A stretch of 64,000 bases of DNA from Pseudopedobacter sp044361595 (GCA_044361595.1 JBIKIN010000016.1:26213-90212), one strand, 5' to 3'; shown: positions 9,716 to 18,920, counted from the first letter of the stretch. A program made the numbers and translations. Notes: generated from the sequence alone by a model not told the origin.

Positions 9716-9847
9716 ATGAGAGTTGACCCAATAGGTACTGTTGAACAAAGAAAAAAGGATGGCTTAAAGAAGTTTAAGCAAACTTTGGCTATTGTAATAT
9801 GCCTAGTATTAACTTATTTTTTTGTGTTTAAAATTGTATTCTTTTAA
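9716..9847 (+). CDS. Small single-pass membrane protein, 43 residues, coupled to the Wzy-like gene
   Basis: A short open frame begins with ATG at 9716 and encodes 43 residues. It has a charged amphipathic N-terminus (about 22 residues rich in K, R and D/E), then one hydrophobic segment (TLAIVICLVLTYFFVF) and a short KIVFF end. Its stop codon overlaps the ATG of the next gene as TAATG, exactly as at the TolC-like/Wzz-like junction, and it fills an otherwise unexplained gap of 151 bases in a tightly packed operon. The predicted topology is cytoplasmic N-terminus with one inner-membrane helix. I do not recognise a family. It may be an accessory subunit of the polymerase or of the GT2. The overlap and gap-filling are seen directly, and the function is unknown. 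Confidence 0.65.
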   Translation: MRVDPIGTVEQRKKDGLKKFKQTLAIVICLVLTYFFVFKIVFF

Positions 9848-11337
9848 TGGAAAATTTAGACATACAATCAGAAGGTAAAAGCAATAATATTTATGCCATT
9901 GTACTTATCATATTATTGGTATTATCTGGAATTAGCGTATTTATTTTCGGTTTATATGGTATTAAGTTTGGTATACTCCCATTAGCAGTATTATTTGGAT
10001 TAACTTTTATTTATGTGGTAATAAAAGAACCTAAATTTGCCGTTTTAGCGCTATTATCTGGAGCATATTTTATCATTTTTTTTATCACCTTAATTAACAC
10101 TACCTTTCCGCTAGGAACATTGATGGATGGCATGTTGGCCATTCTTATTCTCTCCTTTTTTATCAGTCAGAAGTATAATCGTAATTATTGGATATTTAAA
10201 AACCCAATTTCGTATATTTTATTTATTTGGATTACCTATAACATTTTACAGTTTTTTAATCCAGTTGCAGAATCTAAGCTAGCATGGTTATATACGATTA
10301 GAAATGTGGCATTAGTGATGCTTTCGTATTATATTTTCACCTACTACATTAAAAACGTTAAATTTTTAAAAACCATTATCATATTTTGGCTTAGCTTATC
10401 TGTTGTAGGGGCTCTTTGGGCAATAAAGCAAGAGTATTTTGGTTTTTTTGCATTTGAACAAAAAAACCAATACGACCAATTATACATTAATTTAAATTTT
10501 ATAGATGGAAAGTGGCGTAAAAACTCCATATTTTCAGATCCGGTTTCTTTCTCTTATAACATGGTTGCTTCTACTTTACTATGTCTAGGATTAATTACTG
10601 GACCTTATAAATTGAAATATAAAGTTTTGTTAGGGGCTTTAATTGTATTGTTTTGTACGGTATTAACCTACTCGGGTACTAGAGGTGCTTATGTTTTAAT
10701 TCCTGCGGCCTTTTTGTTATTTGTTGTATTAAAACTCAACAGAACATTAATAGCCTTAACTATTCCAGCCGCAATTGGATTCATGATTTTGATAAATATG
10801 CCAACCTCAAATTCTACCTTAAGGAGATTTCAAACAGCTTTTACACCTAATGATGATGCTTCTTATAATGTTAGAAAATTAAATCAGAAAAAGGTTCAAC
10901 CGTTTGTACAAACTCATCCATTTGGTGGTGGTTTAGGCGGCTCTGGAGTGTGGGGAGTGCGATTTGCACCGGGTTCATTTTTAGCGCAATTTCCACCAGA
11001 TAGCGGTTATGTAAGGGTGGCTATGGAATTAGGTTGGGTAGGTTTACTATTAATATGTAGTATTATGTTTACAGCATTATATGTAGGCATAAAAAATTAT
11101 TTCTCTATTAGAGACCCCGAACTTAGAGCTATGTGTTTTTCGATGATTTTGATAGTTTTTGCCATGTCTTTAGGTAATTACCCGCAAGAGGCTATTGTAC
11201 AATATCCATTAAGTATCTATTTCTATTTAGTTTTAGCCATTATCACGCTAACCAAAATTTTTGATGATGAAAAAAAAGAAGAAGTTTTGGTTATCTCTAA
11301 ACCGGCAAAAAAAGTAATAGATTATCGGGTTTCTTGA
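9847..11337 (+). CDS. O-antigen ligase/Wzy-like polysaccharide polymerase
   Basis: This 496-residue polytopic protein has about ten to twelve membrane segments and the Wzy_C/O-antigen-ligase signature around the large periplasmic loop (HPFGGGLGGSG near residue 356, followed by PPDSGYVRVAMELGWVGLLL). Members of the family either polymerise lipid-linked repeat units or ligate them to an acceptor. Its place after a Wzz-like co-polymerase favours a polymerase role (inference). Translation is coupled to the 43-residue gene by a TAATG overlap. No Wzx-type flippase is found in the operon, so that step must be encoded elsewhere or be different. Confidence 0.85.
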   Translation: MENLDIQSEGKSNNIYAIVLIILLVLSGISVFIFGLYGIKFGILPLAVLFGLTFIYVVIKEPKFAVLALLSGAYFIIFFITLINTTFPLGTLMDGMLAILILSFFISQKYNRNYWIFKNPISYILFIWITYNILQFFNPVAESKLAWLYTIRNVALVMLSYYIFTYYIKNVKFLKTIIIFWLSLSVVGALWAIKQEYFGFFAFEQKNQYDQLYINLNFIDGKWRKNSIFSDPVSFSYNMVASTLLCLGLITGPYKLKYKVLLGALIVLFCTVLTYSGTRGAYVLIPAAFLLFVVLKLNRTLIALTIPAAIGFMILINMPTSNSTLRRFQTAFTPNDDASYNVRKLNQKKVQPFVQTHPFGGGLGGSGVWGVRFAPGSFLAQFPPDSGYVRVAMELGWVGLLLICSIMFTALYVGIKNYFSIRDPELRAMCFSMILIVFAMSLGNYPQEAIVQYPLSIYFYLVLAIITLTKIFDDEKKEEVLVISKPAKKVIDYRVS

Positions 11338-11424
11338 TTTAAAACAAAGCTAAAATTATCTTATATTAATTATTTGTTTAATTTAGAAGTTTGTCTGTTA
11401 AATCGATATTGATTATTATTTAAG

Positions 11425-12630
11425 ATGCTTGAAAACACTTTCGTATTTATTTTAAGTAATGCAAAATACGATGCCCCAATAGAGTCTACTGGATACACTT
11501 TAGCAAAGCATCTATCTAAAAACAATCAAGTTTTTTACATAGAATATCCTGCTACTATTAAAGATTATTTTAGACTTAAAAAATCGGCAGAATTTAAAAA
11601 AAAGAAAGATCTATTTTCTGAAAATTCCGATGGTGTCTTAAATACTAAAAATCCAAACTTAAATATCTTAATTACCCCACTTTTGCTCTCTATCAATTTC
11701 TTGCCAGAGGGAAAACTGTATAGAACACTATTGAGGTACAACGAAAATAAAATTGTTAAAAGAATCCAAAGCATCATTAAAAAAGATAAAGTAACTGATT
11801 TTATATTCATCAATTCATTTAATATACATTATCCAAGCATTGGTTCTTTACTAAAACCAAAGCTTAATGTTTATCATTGCGTAGATCCTATCATAGAAAA
11901 ATACGATGCAAAACACGGACATATTTCTGAAGAAATTATCATCAAAGAATGCGACCTAGTGGTTTGTACCAGCAGACAGCTTTTTTTAGAAAAAAGCGAA
12001 ATGCATCCATACACTTATTTTGTGCCAAATGCTGCAGATTTTAAGCATAGCGAAAAAGCTTTGCTAGACTCCACTCCTATTTATCCAGAATTAGAACATT
12101 TAAAAAGACCTATAGTAGGTTATTTTGGAAATATAGAAAGAAGATTAGATTACAGAATGATTCATGAGGTTATGCGAATGAATTTGGATAAAACTTTTGT
12201 TTTTGTAGGGCCTGTAGAACCTGAATTTTTAAAAAAAATTAGTCCAAGTGAAATTCCAAATTTAAAGTTAATTAGTAGAGTTCCTTATGATGAAATGCCA
12301 AATGTTATTAAAGGATTTGATGTTGCGATTATTCCATTTAAAAAAGACGAAGTTAGCTATACTATATTCCCACTTAAACTTTTTGAATATTTAGGAAGTG
12401 GCAAACCTGTTGTTTCTACTAACTTTAATACGCATTTAAACGAGTTTACTTTTGGAACAGTACCATTTTGTACAAACGCTATTGAGTTTTCTGAAGCTAT
12501 AAATGATGCCTTACAGAATGATACTATGCAAAAAAAACAAGAACGTTTAAATGCAGCAAAAGAAAATACTTGGGATAGAAGATTAACCGAGTTTTCTAAT
12601 ATATTAGAAGAATATTATAAAAAGGGCTAG
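11425..12630 (+). CDS. Glycosyltransferase family 4/1-type (GT-B)
   Basis: The 401-residue cytoplasmic protein has the two-domain GT-B layout. The N-terminal Rossmann half contains LAKHLSKNNQVFYIEYP. The C-terminal half contains GYFGNIERRLDY, FVFVGPVEP and the donor-binding stretch FPLKLFEYLGSGKPVVST, with the two glutamates seen in this class only partly kept. It follows an 87-base gap after the Wzy-like gene and ends 1 base before another GT4, so it belongs to the exopolysaccharide operon. It probably transfers one sugar to the lipid-linked repeat. The sugar is unknown. Confidence 0.85.
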   Translation: MLENTFVFILSNAKYDAPIESTGYTLAKHLSKNNQVFYIEYPATIKDYFRLKKSAEFKKKKDLFSENSDGVLNTKNPNLNILITPLLLSINFLPEGKLYRTLLRYNENKIVKRIQSIIKKDKVTDFIFINSFNIHYPSIGSLLKPKLNVYHCVDPIIEKYDAKHGHISEEIIIKECDLVVCTSRQLFLEKSEMHPYTYFVPNAADFKHSEKALLDSTPIYPELEHLKRPIVGYFGNIERRLDYRMIHEVMRMNLDKTFVFVGPVEPEFLKKISPSEIPNLKLISRVPYDEMPNVIKGFDVAIIPFKKDEVSYTIFPLKLFEYLGSGKPVVSTNFNTHLNEFTFGTVPFCTNAIEFSEAINDALQNDTMQKKQERLNAAKENTWDRRLTEFSNILEEYYKKG

Positions 12631-12631
12631 T

Positions 12632-13732
12632 ATGCAAAAAATCTTTTTTGACCATCAGAAATTTAGTACCCAAAAATTTGGTGGCATTAGTAGATATTTT
12701 GCAAATATTATTGAAAGTATAAAAGAAGACCCAAATTTTAGCTATTTGTTAGGCGTTGTAAACTCTAACAACCATTACATTCAAAACGAAAAACAATTCT
12801 TAAACGGTAGTATATTTAACAAATTGATACAGTCTGAATATGGATATAGAAAGTTTAAGTTAAACGAGTATTACTGCAAATATTTGCTAAAGCAAAATAA
12901 CTTTGATGTTTTTCATCCCACTTATTACGACCCTTACTTTATAAAACACCTAAAAAAACCTATGGTTACTACCATTCATGATATGACTTATGAAAAGTTG
13001 CCAGAATATTTTTGGGTAAAAGACCCATTAACATCTTACAAAAGAATAAGCGCCCAAAGAGCCGATAAAATTATAGCCATATCAGAAACTACAAAAAGAG
13101 ATTTATTGAAATTTTTGGTAGTTGATGAACAGAAAATAGAAGTAATTTACCATGGAATAGATTTAGAAAAACCTGCTGTTTTTAAGCAAGTAGAAAACCT
13201 GCCAAAACATTATTTACTTTTTATTGGTGATAGAGGGGGTTATAAAAACTTTTATTTGATGCTTGATGCTTTTGAGCAAATTTCAAAGAAAAACCCCGAT
13301 ATCCACTTGGTGCTTTCTGGTGGTGGTAAATTAGAAGGAGCAGATGTGGAAATTATCAATAGATTAAAATTAAATGAAAAAGTGCATCATTTTAACGTAA
13401 ACGATGCTCAACTAAACTACTTGTATCAGCAAGCTATATTGTTTATTTATCCTTCGCTATATGAGGGTTTTGGATTACCTATTTTAGAAGCTTTTAAAGC
13501 ACAATGCCCTGTTTTATTAAGCGACACCGATTGTTTTAAAGAAATATCTGCTGATAGTACTGCCTTTTTTAGTCCGCATTCTTTAGACGATTTAATTTTT
13601 CAAATAGAAGACTTAATTAATAATAAAGAAAAAAGAAATACTTTAGTACAAAAAGGGAATAAACGTCTTTTAGATTTTCCTTTAAGCAAATCCATGTCAA
13701 AAACTTTAGAATTGTATAAAACGCTAACGTAG
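12632..13732 (+). CDS. Glycosyltransferase family 4 (GT-B)
   Basis: The 366-residue protein is a typical GT4 enzyme. The N-terminal domain starts with the acceptor-side motif KFGGISRYFANII. The C-terminal domain has ISETTKRDLLKF, HGIDLE, FIGDRGGYKNFYLML and the EX7E donor-binding motif in YEGFGLPILEAFKAQCPVL. It begins 1 base after the preceding GT4 and is followed 4 bases later by the MBOAT gene. Family knowledge supports transfer of a nucleotide-activated hexose to the growing repeat in the cytoplasm. The specificity is not visible. Confidence 0.9.
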   Translation: MQKIFFDHQKFSTQKFGGISRYFANIIESIKEDPNFSYLLGVVNSNNHYIQNEKQFLNGSIFNKLIQSEYGYRKFKLNEYYCKYLLKQNNFDVFHPTYYDPYFIKHLKKPMVTTIHDMTYEKLPEYFWVKDPLTSYKRISAQRADKIIAISETTKRDLLKFLVVDEQKIEVIYHGIDLEKPAVFKQVENLPKHYLLFIGDRGGYKNFYLMLDAFEQISKKNPDIHLVLSGGGKLEGADVEIINRLKLNEKVHHFNVNDAQLNYLYQQAILFIYPSLYEGFGLPILEAFKAQCPVLLSDTDCFKEISADSTAFFSPHSLDDLIFQIEDLINNKEKRNTLVQKGNKRLLDFPLSKSMSKTLELYKTLT

Positions 13733-13736
13733 ATTA

Positions 13737-15161
13737 ATGTTATTTAACTCTTTTGATTTTGTTTTCTTCTACATCATAGTAACGATACTTTACTATGTAT
13801 TGCCCTTTAAAAGTCGCTGGTTTTTATTGTTAGCAGCCAGTTGCTATTTCTACATGGCCTTTGTGCCTTTATATATTCTTATTCTTGGTTTTACCATTGT
13901 GGTAGATTATTTTGCCGGTATTTATATAGAAAACGCAGCTGGCAAAAGGCGCAAAATTCTCTTAATATGCAGTTTAGTGGCTAATATTGGCATATTGGCT
14001 GTATTCAAGTATTATAACTTTATAAACGATAATATATCTATACTAGCCACCAATCTAAATCTTACCAATAACATACCATATTTAAATATTTTATTACCTA
14101 TTGGCTTATCGTTTCATACTTTCCAAGCCATGAGTTATACTATAGAAGTTTATCGTGGCAATCAAAAAGCAGAAAAGCATTTTGGTATTTATAGCTTATA
14201 TGTCATGTTTTACCCGCAGCTTGTTGCGGGTCCGATAGAAAGACCTCAAAACATACTATCGCAAATGCATACTAAACACGAGTTTAGCTACGCAAATTTA
14301 TCTGCCGGGTTTAAACAAATGGCTTGGGGCTTTTTTAAAAAATTGGTAGTAGCCGATAGACTTTCCATTTACGTAGAGACTGTTTATCCTAACCCCGAGT
14401 TGCATAATGGAACTACTGTAGTAATTAGTTCACTGTTTTTTGCCATTCAAATCTATTGCGATTTTTCTGGTTACTCTGATATTGCTATAGGAGCTGCCCG
14501 TACTATGGGTTATGATTTAATGACCAATTTTAAACGACCATATTTTGCAACATCTATAACCAATTTTTGGAGTAGGTGGCACATTTCCCTTTCTACATGG
14601 TTTAGAGATTATCTATACATTCCTCTTGGAGGAAACCGTGTAAAAGTGTCGAGAAGGTTTTTAAACCTCTTTATCGTCTTTATAGTGAGTGGCTTATGGC
14701 ATGGGGCAAGTTATAACTTTATAATTTGGGGTGCTTTACACGGCTTTTATCAAATTATTGGCCTAATTATAAAGCCTTATTTATCTAAATTAGAAAGTCA
14801 TTTTAGTGGCTTTCTTTTATCTATTTGGAATTTTTTAAAAGGCACTATGGTTTTAAGCATCGTTACTTTTGCATGGATATTTTTTAGAGCAAATACCTTA
14901 ACTGATGCTTATACCTTGATTTCTAACCTAAATAGCTTTGGTAAAATGCCATTTTTGGGAGGTATTAACCAATTTGGACATTGCATATTAGCCATAGTTT
15001 TATTATTTAGCATAGAATATTTTATGGAGTTTAAACCTAATTTTAAGTTAATGAATCATGCTAAACCATTGGTAAGATGGGCATCTGTTATGGCGTTGTT
15101 ATTTATCATTTTAACATTAGGTGTGTTTAATGGTGGTCAGTTTATCTACTTTCAGTTTTAA
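13737..15161 (+). CDS. MBOAT family membrane O-acyltransferase (AlgI/DltB-like)
   Basis: The 474-residue polytopic protein has about eleven membrane segments and the MBOAT signatures: YPQLVAGPIERPQ near residue 160, NFWSRWHISLSTWFRDYLY near 280, and the catalytic-histidine segment SGLWHGASYNFIIWG near 320. AlgI- and DltB-like members pass an acyl group, usually acetyl, across the membrane to a polysaccharide. It stands 4 bases upstream of an SGNH-type protein, which repeats the AlgI-AlgX/AlgJ or DltB-DltD partnership. I therefore infer that this pair O-acetylates the exopolysaccharide made by the operon. Confidence 0.9.
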   Translation: MLFNSFDFVFFYIIVTILYYVLPFKSRWFLLLAASCYFYMAFVPLYILILGFTIVVDYFAGIYIENAAGKRRKILLICSLVANIGILAVFKYYNFINDNISILATNLNLTNNIPYLNILLPIGLSFHTFQAMSYTIEVYRGNQKAEKHFGIYSLYVMFYPQLVAGPIERPQNILSQMHTKHEFSYANLSAGFKQMAWGFFKKLVVADRLSIYVETVYPNPELHNGTTVVISSLFFAIQIYCDFSGYSDIAIGAARTMGYDLMTNFKRPYFATSITNFWSRWHISLSTWFRDYLYIPLGGNRVKVSRRFLNLFIVFIVSGLWHGASYNFIIWGALHGFYQIIGLIIKPYLSKLESHFSGFLLSIWNFLKGTMVLSIVTFAWIFFRANTLTDAYTLISNLNSFGKMPFLGGINQFGHCILAIVLLFSIEYFMEFKPNFKLMNHAKPLVRWASVMALLFIILTLGVFNGGQFIYFQF

Positions 15162-15164
15162 ACC

Positions 15165-16118
15165 ATGCGAAAATCTAGTCTAATTCATTTTACTAAAAAC
15201 ATCATCATTTTTGTGATTGTGATATTCACATTAGACCGAGTTTTTGGTTTTGCATTAGAGAAATTCTATTTTAGTTTAAAAACTGGGCAATTTGCACAAA
15301 ACACTTACGCCTTAGACAAAGCATCGCCAGATATTTTAATATTTGGAAGTTCTAGAGCTTTACATCATTATTCTTCAAAAATTTTATCGAAAAAATTAAA
15401 CTTGAGTATTTATAATGCTGGAAGAGATGGGCAATTTTTACCATTTTACTGCGCATCTCAAGAGGTAATATTAGAAAGAAAGATACCTAAGATCATCATT
15501 TTAGACGTTAACATTTGGGAACTTGGCCCTAACGAATCGAAGTATTTTAAACTTTCTACCTTACTCCCATACGTTAATGAGCATCCTTTATTAAAAAAAT
15601 ATACCGCAGAAATAAGTGAATACGAAAACCTAAAATTAATTAGTAAAACTTATCCTTATAATTCCACACTGCTCATCTCTGTTTATGATTATATTAATTC
15701 TGATAAACTGCCACAAGATGACAGAGGTTATTATCCTTTAGTGAGAACAGTGAGTGAAAAAGAGTTTAAAATTTATAAAGTAAATCAGGAAACTTACAAC
15801 CAAAAAAGAGCTAAACAAGATATTAAAATAGACAAAAAAGCGGTTGCTTACTATCGCCAATTTTTAAAAAAGACAGCCGATTTAAACATCAAAACTTTTG
15901 TAATTATATCGCCCACCATTTTAAAAGAGCCAAATTCTGAAGAAAAGAGTTTACTTGCCGAAATTGCTAAGGAATATAAAAATGTTACCTTTTTAGATTA
16001 TACAAGCGATACCCTTTATAATAATAAATACCAATTATTTGCCGATGAGTTTCACTTAAATAATATTGGAGCAGATATGTTTTCTGAAAACTTAGTAAGT
16101 ATAATTAAAGGGAATTAA
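15165..16118 (+). CDS. SGNH-hydrolase-like membrane-anchored protein, probable acyltransferase partner of the MBOAT
   Basis: The 317-residue protein has one N-terminal membrane anchor (about residues 10-30) and then an SGNH-type fold. Block I appears as IFGSSRALHH with Ser62, the glycine/asparagine block as YNAGRDGQ near 80-87, and the catalytic dyad as DEFH with Asp294 and His297. This layout resembles AlgX, AlgJ and DltD, which receive an acyl group from an MBOAT partner and place it on a polymer in the periplasm. It is the last gene of the plus-strand exopolysaccharide operon, 3 bases after the MBOAT gene. The triad is seen directly. The acceptor polymer is inferred from context. Confidence 0.75.
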   Translation: MRKSSLIHFTKNIIIFVIVIFTLDRVFGFALEKFYFSLKTGQFAQNTYALDKASPDILIFGSSRALHHYSSKILSKKLNLSIYNAGRDGQFLPFYCASQEVILERKIPKIIILDVNIWELGPNESKYFKLSTLLPYVNEHPLLKKYTAEISEYENLKLISKTYPYNSTLLISVYDYINSDKLPQDDRGYYPLVRTVSEKEFKIYKVNQETYNQKRAKQDIKIDKKAVAYYRQFLKKTADLNIKTFVIISPTILKEPNSEEKSLLAEIAKEYKNVTFLDYTSDTLYNNKYQLFADEFHLNNIGADMFSENLVSIIKGN

Positions 16119-16189
16119 GGGCATATTATGGCGTATTGTTATTTACACAAAGTGTTTAAAAAAAACGATCTAGAACAAATCTAAAAGCG

Positions 16190-16451
16190 ACTTTAATTGA
16201 AAAGTTAGTACCATCCTGCACCCCTATTATAACCATTTTTTTTTATAAACCACATCGTCGGTGTTTTAAGTATGCGGAAGATTTACAAGCTCATCTTTAT
16301 TTTTCTGAGACATCAACTTATTTATATCCGTTACGGTATCACTTTTTATAAAGTGCCAAGATTCATTGATGGTGTACTTAATCTGTGCAGTTAAATTGCT
16401 AGTGAAAGCATTTATAATGATTAGGACTATAATTTATGAACTCTTTATCAT
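16190..16451 (-). pseudogene. Degenerate N-terminal remnant of a glycoside hydrolase family 2 gene
   Basis: The gap left of the PUL is not empty. Reading the minus strand from an ATG at 16451, one frame gives MIKSS, a stop, and then a signal-peptide-like segment ending in NLTAQ. It continues with YTINESWHFIK and ELVNLPHT, a stop where Trp is expected, then NTDDV. At 16235-16209, in another frame, follows GYNRGAGWY. These are, in order, the conserved opening blocks of the GH2 sugar-binding domain (NLPHTWN-D and GYYRG-GWY). At least two stops and one frameshift show decay, and the catalytic domains are missing. It follows the last PUL gene (ends 16497) in the same direction, so a GH2 enzyme once closed this operon. 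The left edge of the remnant is approximate. Confidence 0.8.
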
Positions 16452-16496
16452 ATAAAACTTGAGACTAGGGTTATAATTTCCTGAATATTCTAATAA

Positions 16497-17360
16497 TTAC
16501 TTTTTCGGAGTTTCATAAGACTTAATCAAATCTAGTAAAGGCTCACCTTTGATATAACCTAATGATTTTAGAAACTGATCGGCCAAAAGCATGGTCTTTG
16601 CTAGATACTCGGGCTTATTAAAGAATCCATGGCCTTGACCCTCAAACAAGTTTAACTCACAACGGCCACCTACTTTGGTCATCGCCATTTTATAATATTC
16701 TACTGCTTCAACTGGAATTAGATTATCCTTATTTCCTATCATAATAATGGTAGGAGGAGCTCCTTTTTCGATATTATGAAGCGGAGAAAAATCTTTGTAC
16801 TTATTTCCAATGCGTTCAAAACCATAACCGCCTGGTCCGTTATCAATTACCGGATTGTACAACATTAACGCATTTGGAATACAGCTTATTGATAAATTAT
16901 CCGAAGCTTCATTATAGCCTTTTATTAATGCTGTGGCTGCTGCTAAATGCCCCCCAGCAGAACCACCACCAGCTACGATGCTATCTGGATTGATGCCTAA
17001 CTCTTTAGCATGAGATCTCACATATCTCATAGCCGATTTTGCATCTTTTAAGGATTCGAAGGGAGTTGTTTTATGACGAGTAGCAACTCTATAATCCACC
17101 ATAATGGTAATCATGCCTCTTTCAGCAAAATACTTGGCTTGAGGTTCAAATTGTTTAATAGATCCTGAATACCAGCCCCCACCATAAAAGAAAAGAACAG
17201 CTGGGGAAGAAACATTCGTTTTAAATGTTTTAGGGTAAATGATATCCATGTACAAAGAAGAGGTATCAACTTTCTTATATAAAATGTGCTTGGTAGTTTG
17301 GGTAAAACCTGTTGATTTAAGAATCAATACTACTATCAAGCTGATGATTAATCGTTTCAT
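16497..17360 (-). CDS. Alpha/beta hydrolase, BD-FAE/esterase-like, secreted
   Basis: The 287-residue protein has a signal peptide ending near STGFTQ and an alpha/beta-hydrolase fold. The nucleophile elbow is GGGSAGG with Ser134. Likely acid and base are Asp212 (IGNKDNLIP) and His244 (GQGHGFF). The oxyanion motif reads FFYGGGWY, with Tyr replacing the His of the usual HGGG. Family members remove acyl groups such as acetyl or feruloyl from polysaccharides. It is the last intact gene of the minus-strand operon beginning at 23251, 13 bases after a sulfatase, and the GH2 remnant follows. I infer a periplasmic de-esterification step in polysaccharide breakdown. The substrate is unproven. Confidence 0.8.
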   Translation of the reverse strand: MKRLIISLIVVLILKSTGFTQTTKHILYKKVDTSSLYMDIIYPKTFKTNVSSPAVLFFYGGGWYSGSIKQFEPQAKYFAERGMITIMVDYRVATRHKTTPFESLKDAKSAMRYVRSHAKELGINPDSIVAGGGSAGGHLAAATALIKGYNEASDNLSISCIPNALMLYNPVIDNGPGGYGFERIGNKYKDFSPLHNIEKGAPPTIIMIGNKDNLIPVEAVEYYKMAMTKVGGRCELNLFEGQGHGFFNKPEYLAKTMLLADQFLKSLGYIKGEPLLDLIKSYETPKK

Positions 17361-17373
17361 AATTTATCCTTTT

Positions 17374-18870
17374 TTAATTTTTATTAGTGAGAATAGAGGC
17401 ATTCATTTTAAATCTGGTATGAAGCAAGGCATCCATTCTATCAACAATAGCCTTGTTTTTAGTATCATTAGCTACATTAACATTTTCTCCTAGATCAATA
17501 GCATGATCATATAGTTCCTTACCTTCTGATTTACCACTTTCTATATGAACCCAATTGATGTAGCGATAACGTTCATTCACAACAGCATAACCAATAACTA
17601 CTTTTTTGTTATTGTCTTGCGCATGAGGGTACATTCCAAATGCTTCTTTTCTAATTACTTTTGATGGCTCTAACATTTGAGGAACTAAACTTTTACCCTG
17701 AAGTTCTGCCGGTGCTTTTAGTTTGCATAAATCAGCTAAAGTTGGATAAAGATCTACTAACTCTGCAAATGATTTAACCTTAGCTGGTTTCATCCCCGGC
17801 ACTCTAATAATTAATGGCACATGAGCATCCAATTCAAAGTTAGTATGCTTACACCACATCCCATGTTCTCCAAGTTTCCACCCATGATCACCCCATAAAA
17901 CCACAATAGTATTTTTATCAAGACCAGTTTCTTTCAATTTCTGTAATACTTTACCTAACATGGCATCAGTATAGGTAACACTAGCATAATAGCCATGTAT
18001 TAATTTTCTCTGAAGAGGAATTGGCAAAAGAGAATCTCCTTTTGGAATTCCAGCATAGTTACGAAGCTCGCCATAATTATAACGTGTGTTTTTTGTGAAA
18101 TTCTCTGGTAAATACTGGTTGCTTGCTAGTTTGATATTTTCTTCAGAATACATATCCCAATACTTTTTTGGGGCATTAAAAGGTAGGTGAGGTTTATGAA
18201 ATCCCAAACCCATAAAAAATGGTTTACCTGACTTTGAAAAACCCTCCAAAGTTTTAGCTGCTTCCTCAGCTTGATAGCCGTCAAAATAAGCATTATCTGC
18301 AACATCCGGACTTTCAAAAGCTGGGCCACGGCCCATATTATCAACAATATTGGCTACACTAGATGGATCTAAATATCCTCTTCCTTTTTCTTTGCTATTT
18401 GGATTTTCATCTATCCAATTTTTACCAAACTGTTTTTTTGCATCACTCTCAAAATGATATATTTTACCGTAAGCTAATACCTCATATCCATTATTTCTGA
18501 ACATATCATCTAGCTTTGGCTGATTGGGAAAAGATTCATTAACTGGACCCATCTTGTAAATTTGATTGGTCTCTGGTAACATCCCCGTTAAAATACTTGC
18601 CCTAGAAGCCATACAAATAGCTTGTTGACAGTAAGCTCGCTCAAATACAGCCCCTGTGTTTCCCAAGTTATCTAAATTGGGCGTGATAATCACTTTATTG
18701 CCATAAGCACCAAATTGGGGTCTAAGATCATCCACAGCGATGAATAATACATTCATTGGTTTCTTATCTATTTTAGATGGCGATGGATCAACTTTGGCTT
18801 TTCCAAACAAAACAACTAAGCCTACCAAACCCAGAAACAATAAAATTTTATGTTTACTTTTTCTCATCAT
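17374..18870 (-). CDS. Cys-type sulfatase, iduronate-2-sulfatase-like
   Basis: The 498-residue protein starts with a signal/anchor segment (about residues 8-23), followed by the sulfatase fold. The formylglycine motif is CMASR with Cys86, and the metal site begins with VDDLRP near residue 46. The block WGDHGWKLGEHGMWCKHTNFE, broken by the usual conserved His and Lys residues, is characteristic of iduronate-2-sulfatase-like enzymes of the S1 family. It removes a sulfate ester, probably from an oligosaccharide in the periplasm, and needs Cys-to-formylglycine maturation by an enzyme not encoded in this window. It sits in the operon between a beta-helix protein and an esterase. Confidence 0.88.
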   Translation of the reverse strand: MMRKSKHKILLFLGLVGLVVLFGKAKVDPSPSKIDKKPMNVLFIAVDDLRPQFGAYGNKVIITPNLDNLGNTGAVFERAYCQQAICMASRASILTGMLPETNQIYKMGPVNESFPNQPKLDDMFRNNGYEVLAYGKIYHFESDAKKQFGKNWIDENPNSKEKGRGYLDPSSVANIVDNMGRGPAFESPDVADNAYFDGYQAEEAAKTLEGFSKSGKPFFMGLGFHKPHLPFNAPKKYWDMYSEENIKLASNQYLPENFTKNTRYNYGELRNYAGIPKGDSLLPIPLQRKLIHGYYASVTYTDAMLGKVLQKLKETGLDKNTIVVLWGDHGWKLGEHGMWCKHTNFELDAHVPLIIRVPGMKPAKVKSFAELVDLYPTLADLCKLKAPAELQGKSLVPQMLEPSKVIRKEAFGMYPHAQDNNKKVVIGYAVVNERYRYINWVHIESGKSEGKELYDHAIDLGENVNVANDTKNKAIVDRMDALLHTRFKMNASILTNKN

Positions 18871-18920
18871 ATATAATTTAATAATTCAAAATAGGTTAAA
18901 AGCGAATCATCCCTAATATT

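Noticed and set aside
16255..16275. CGGTGTTT near 16259 resembling part of tRNA-Leu, considered as a second attachment-site copy
   Set aside because: Only eight bases match, and the segment is better explained as part of the GH2 remnant.
18126..18347. 73-residue frame inside the sulfatase gene
   Set aside because: It reads the same strand in another frame of a gene with clear sulfatase motifs, and shows no protein-like pattern of its own.
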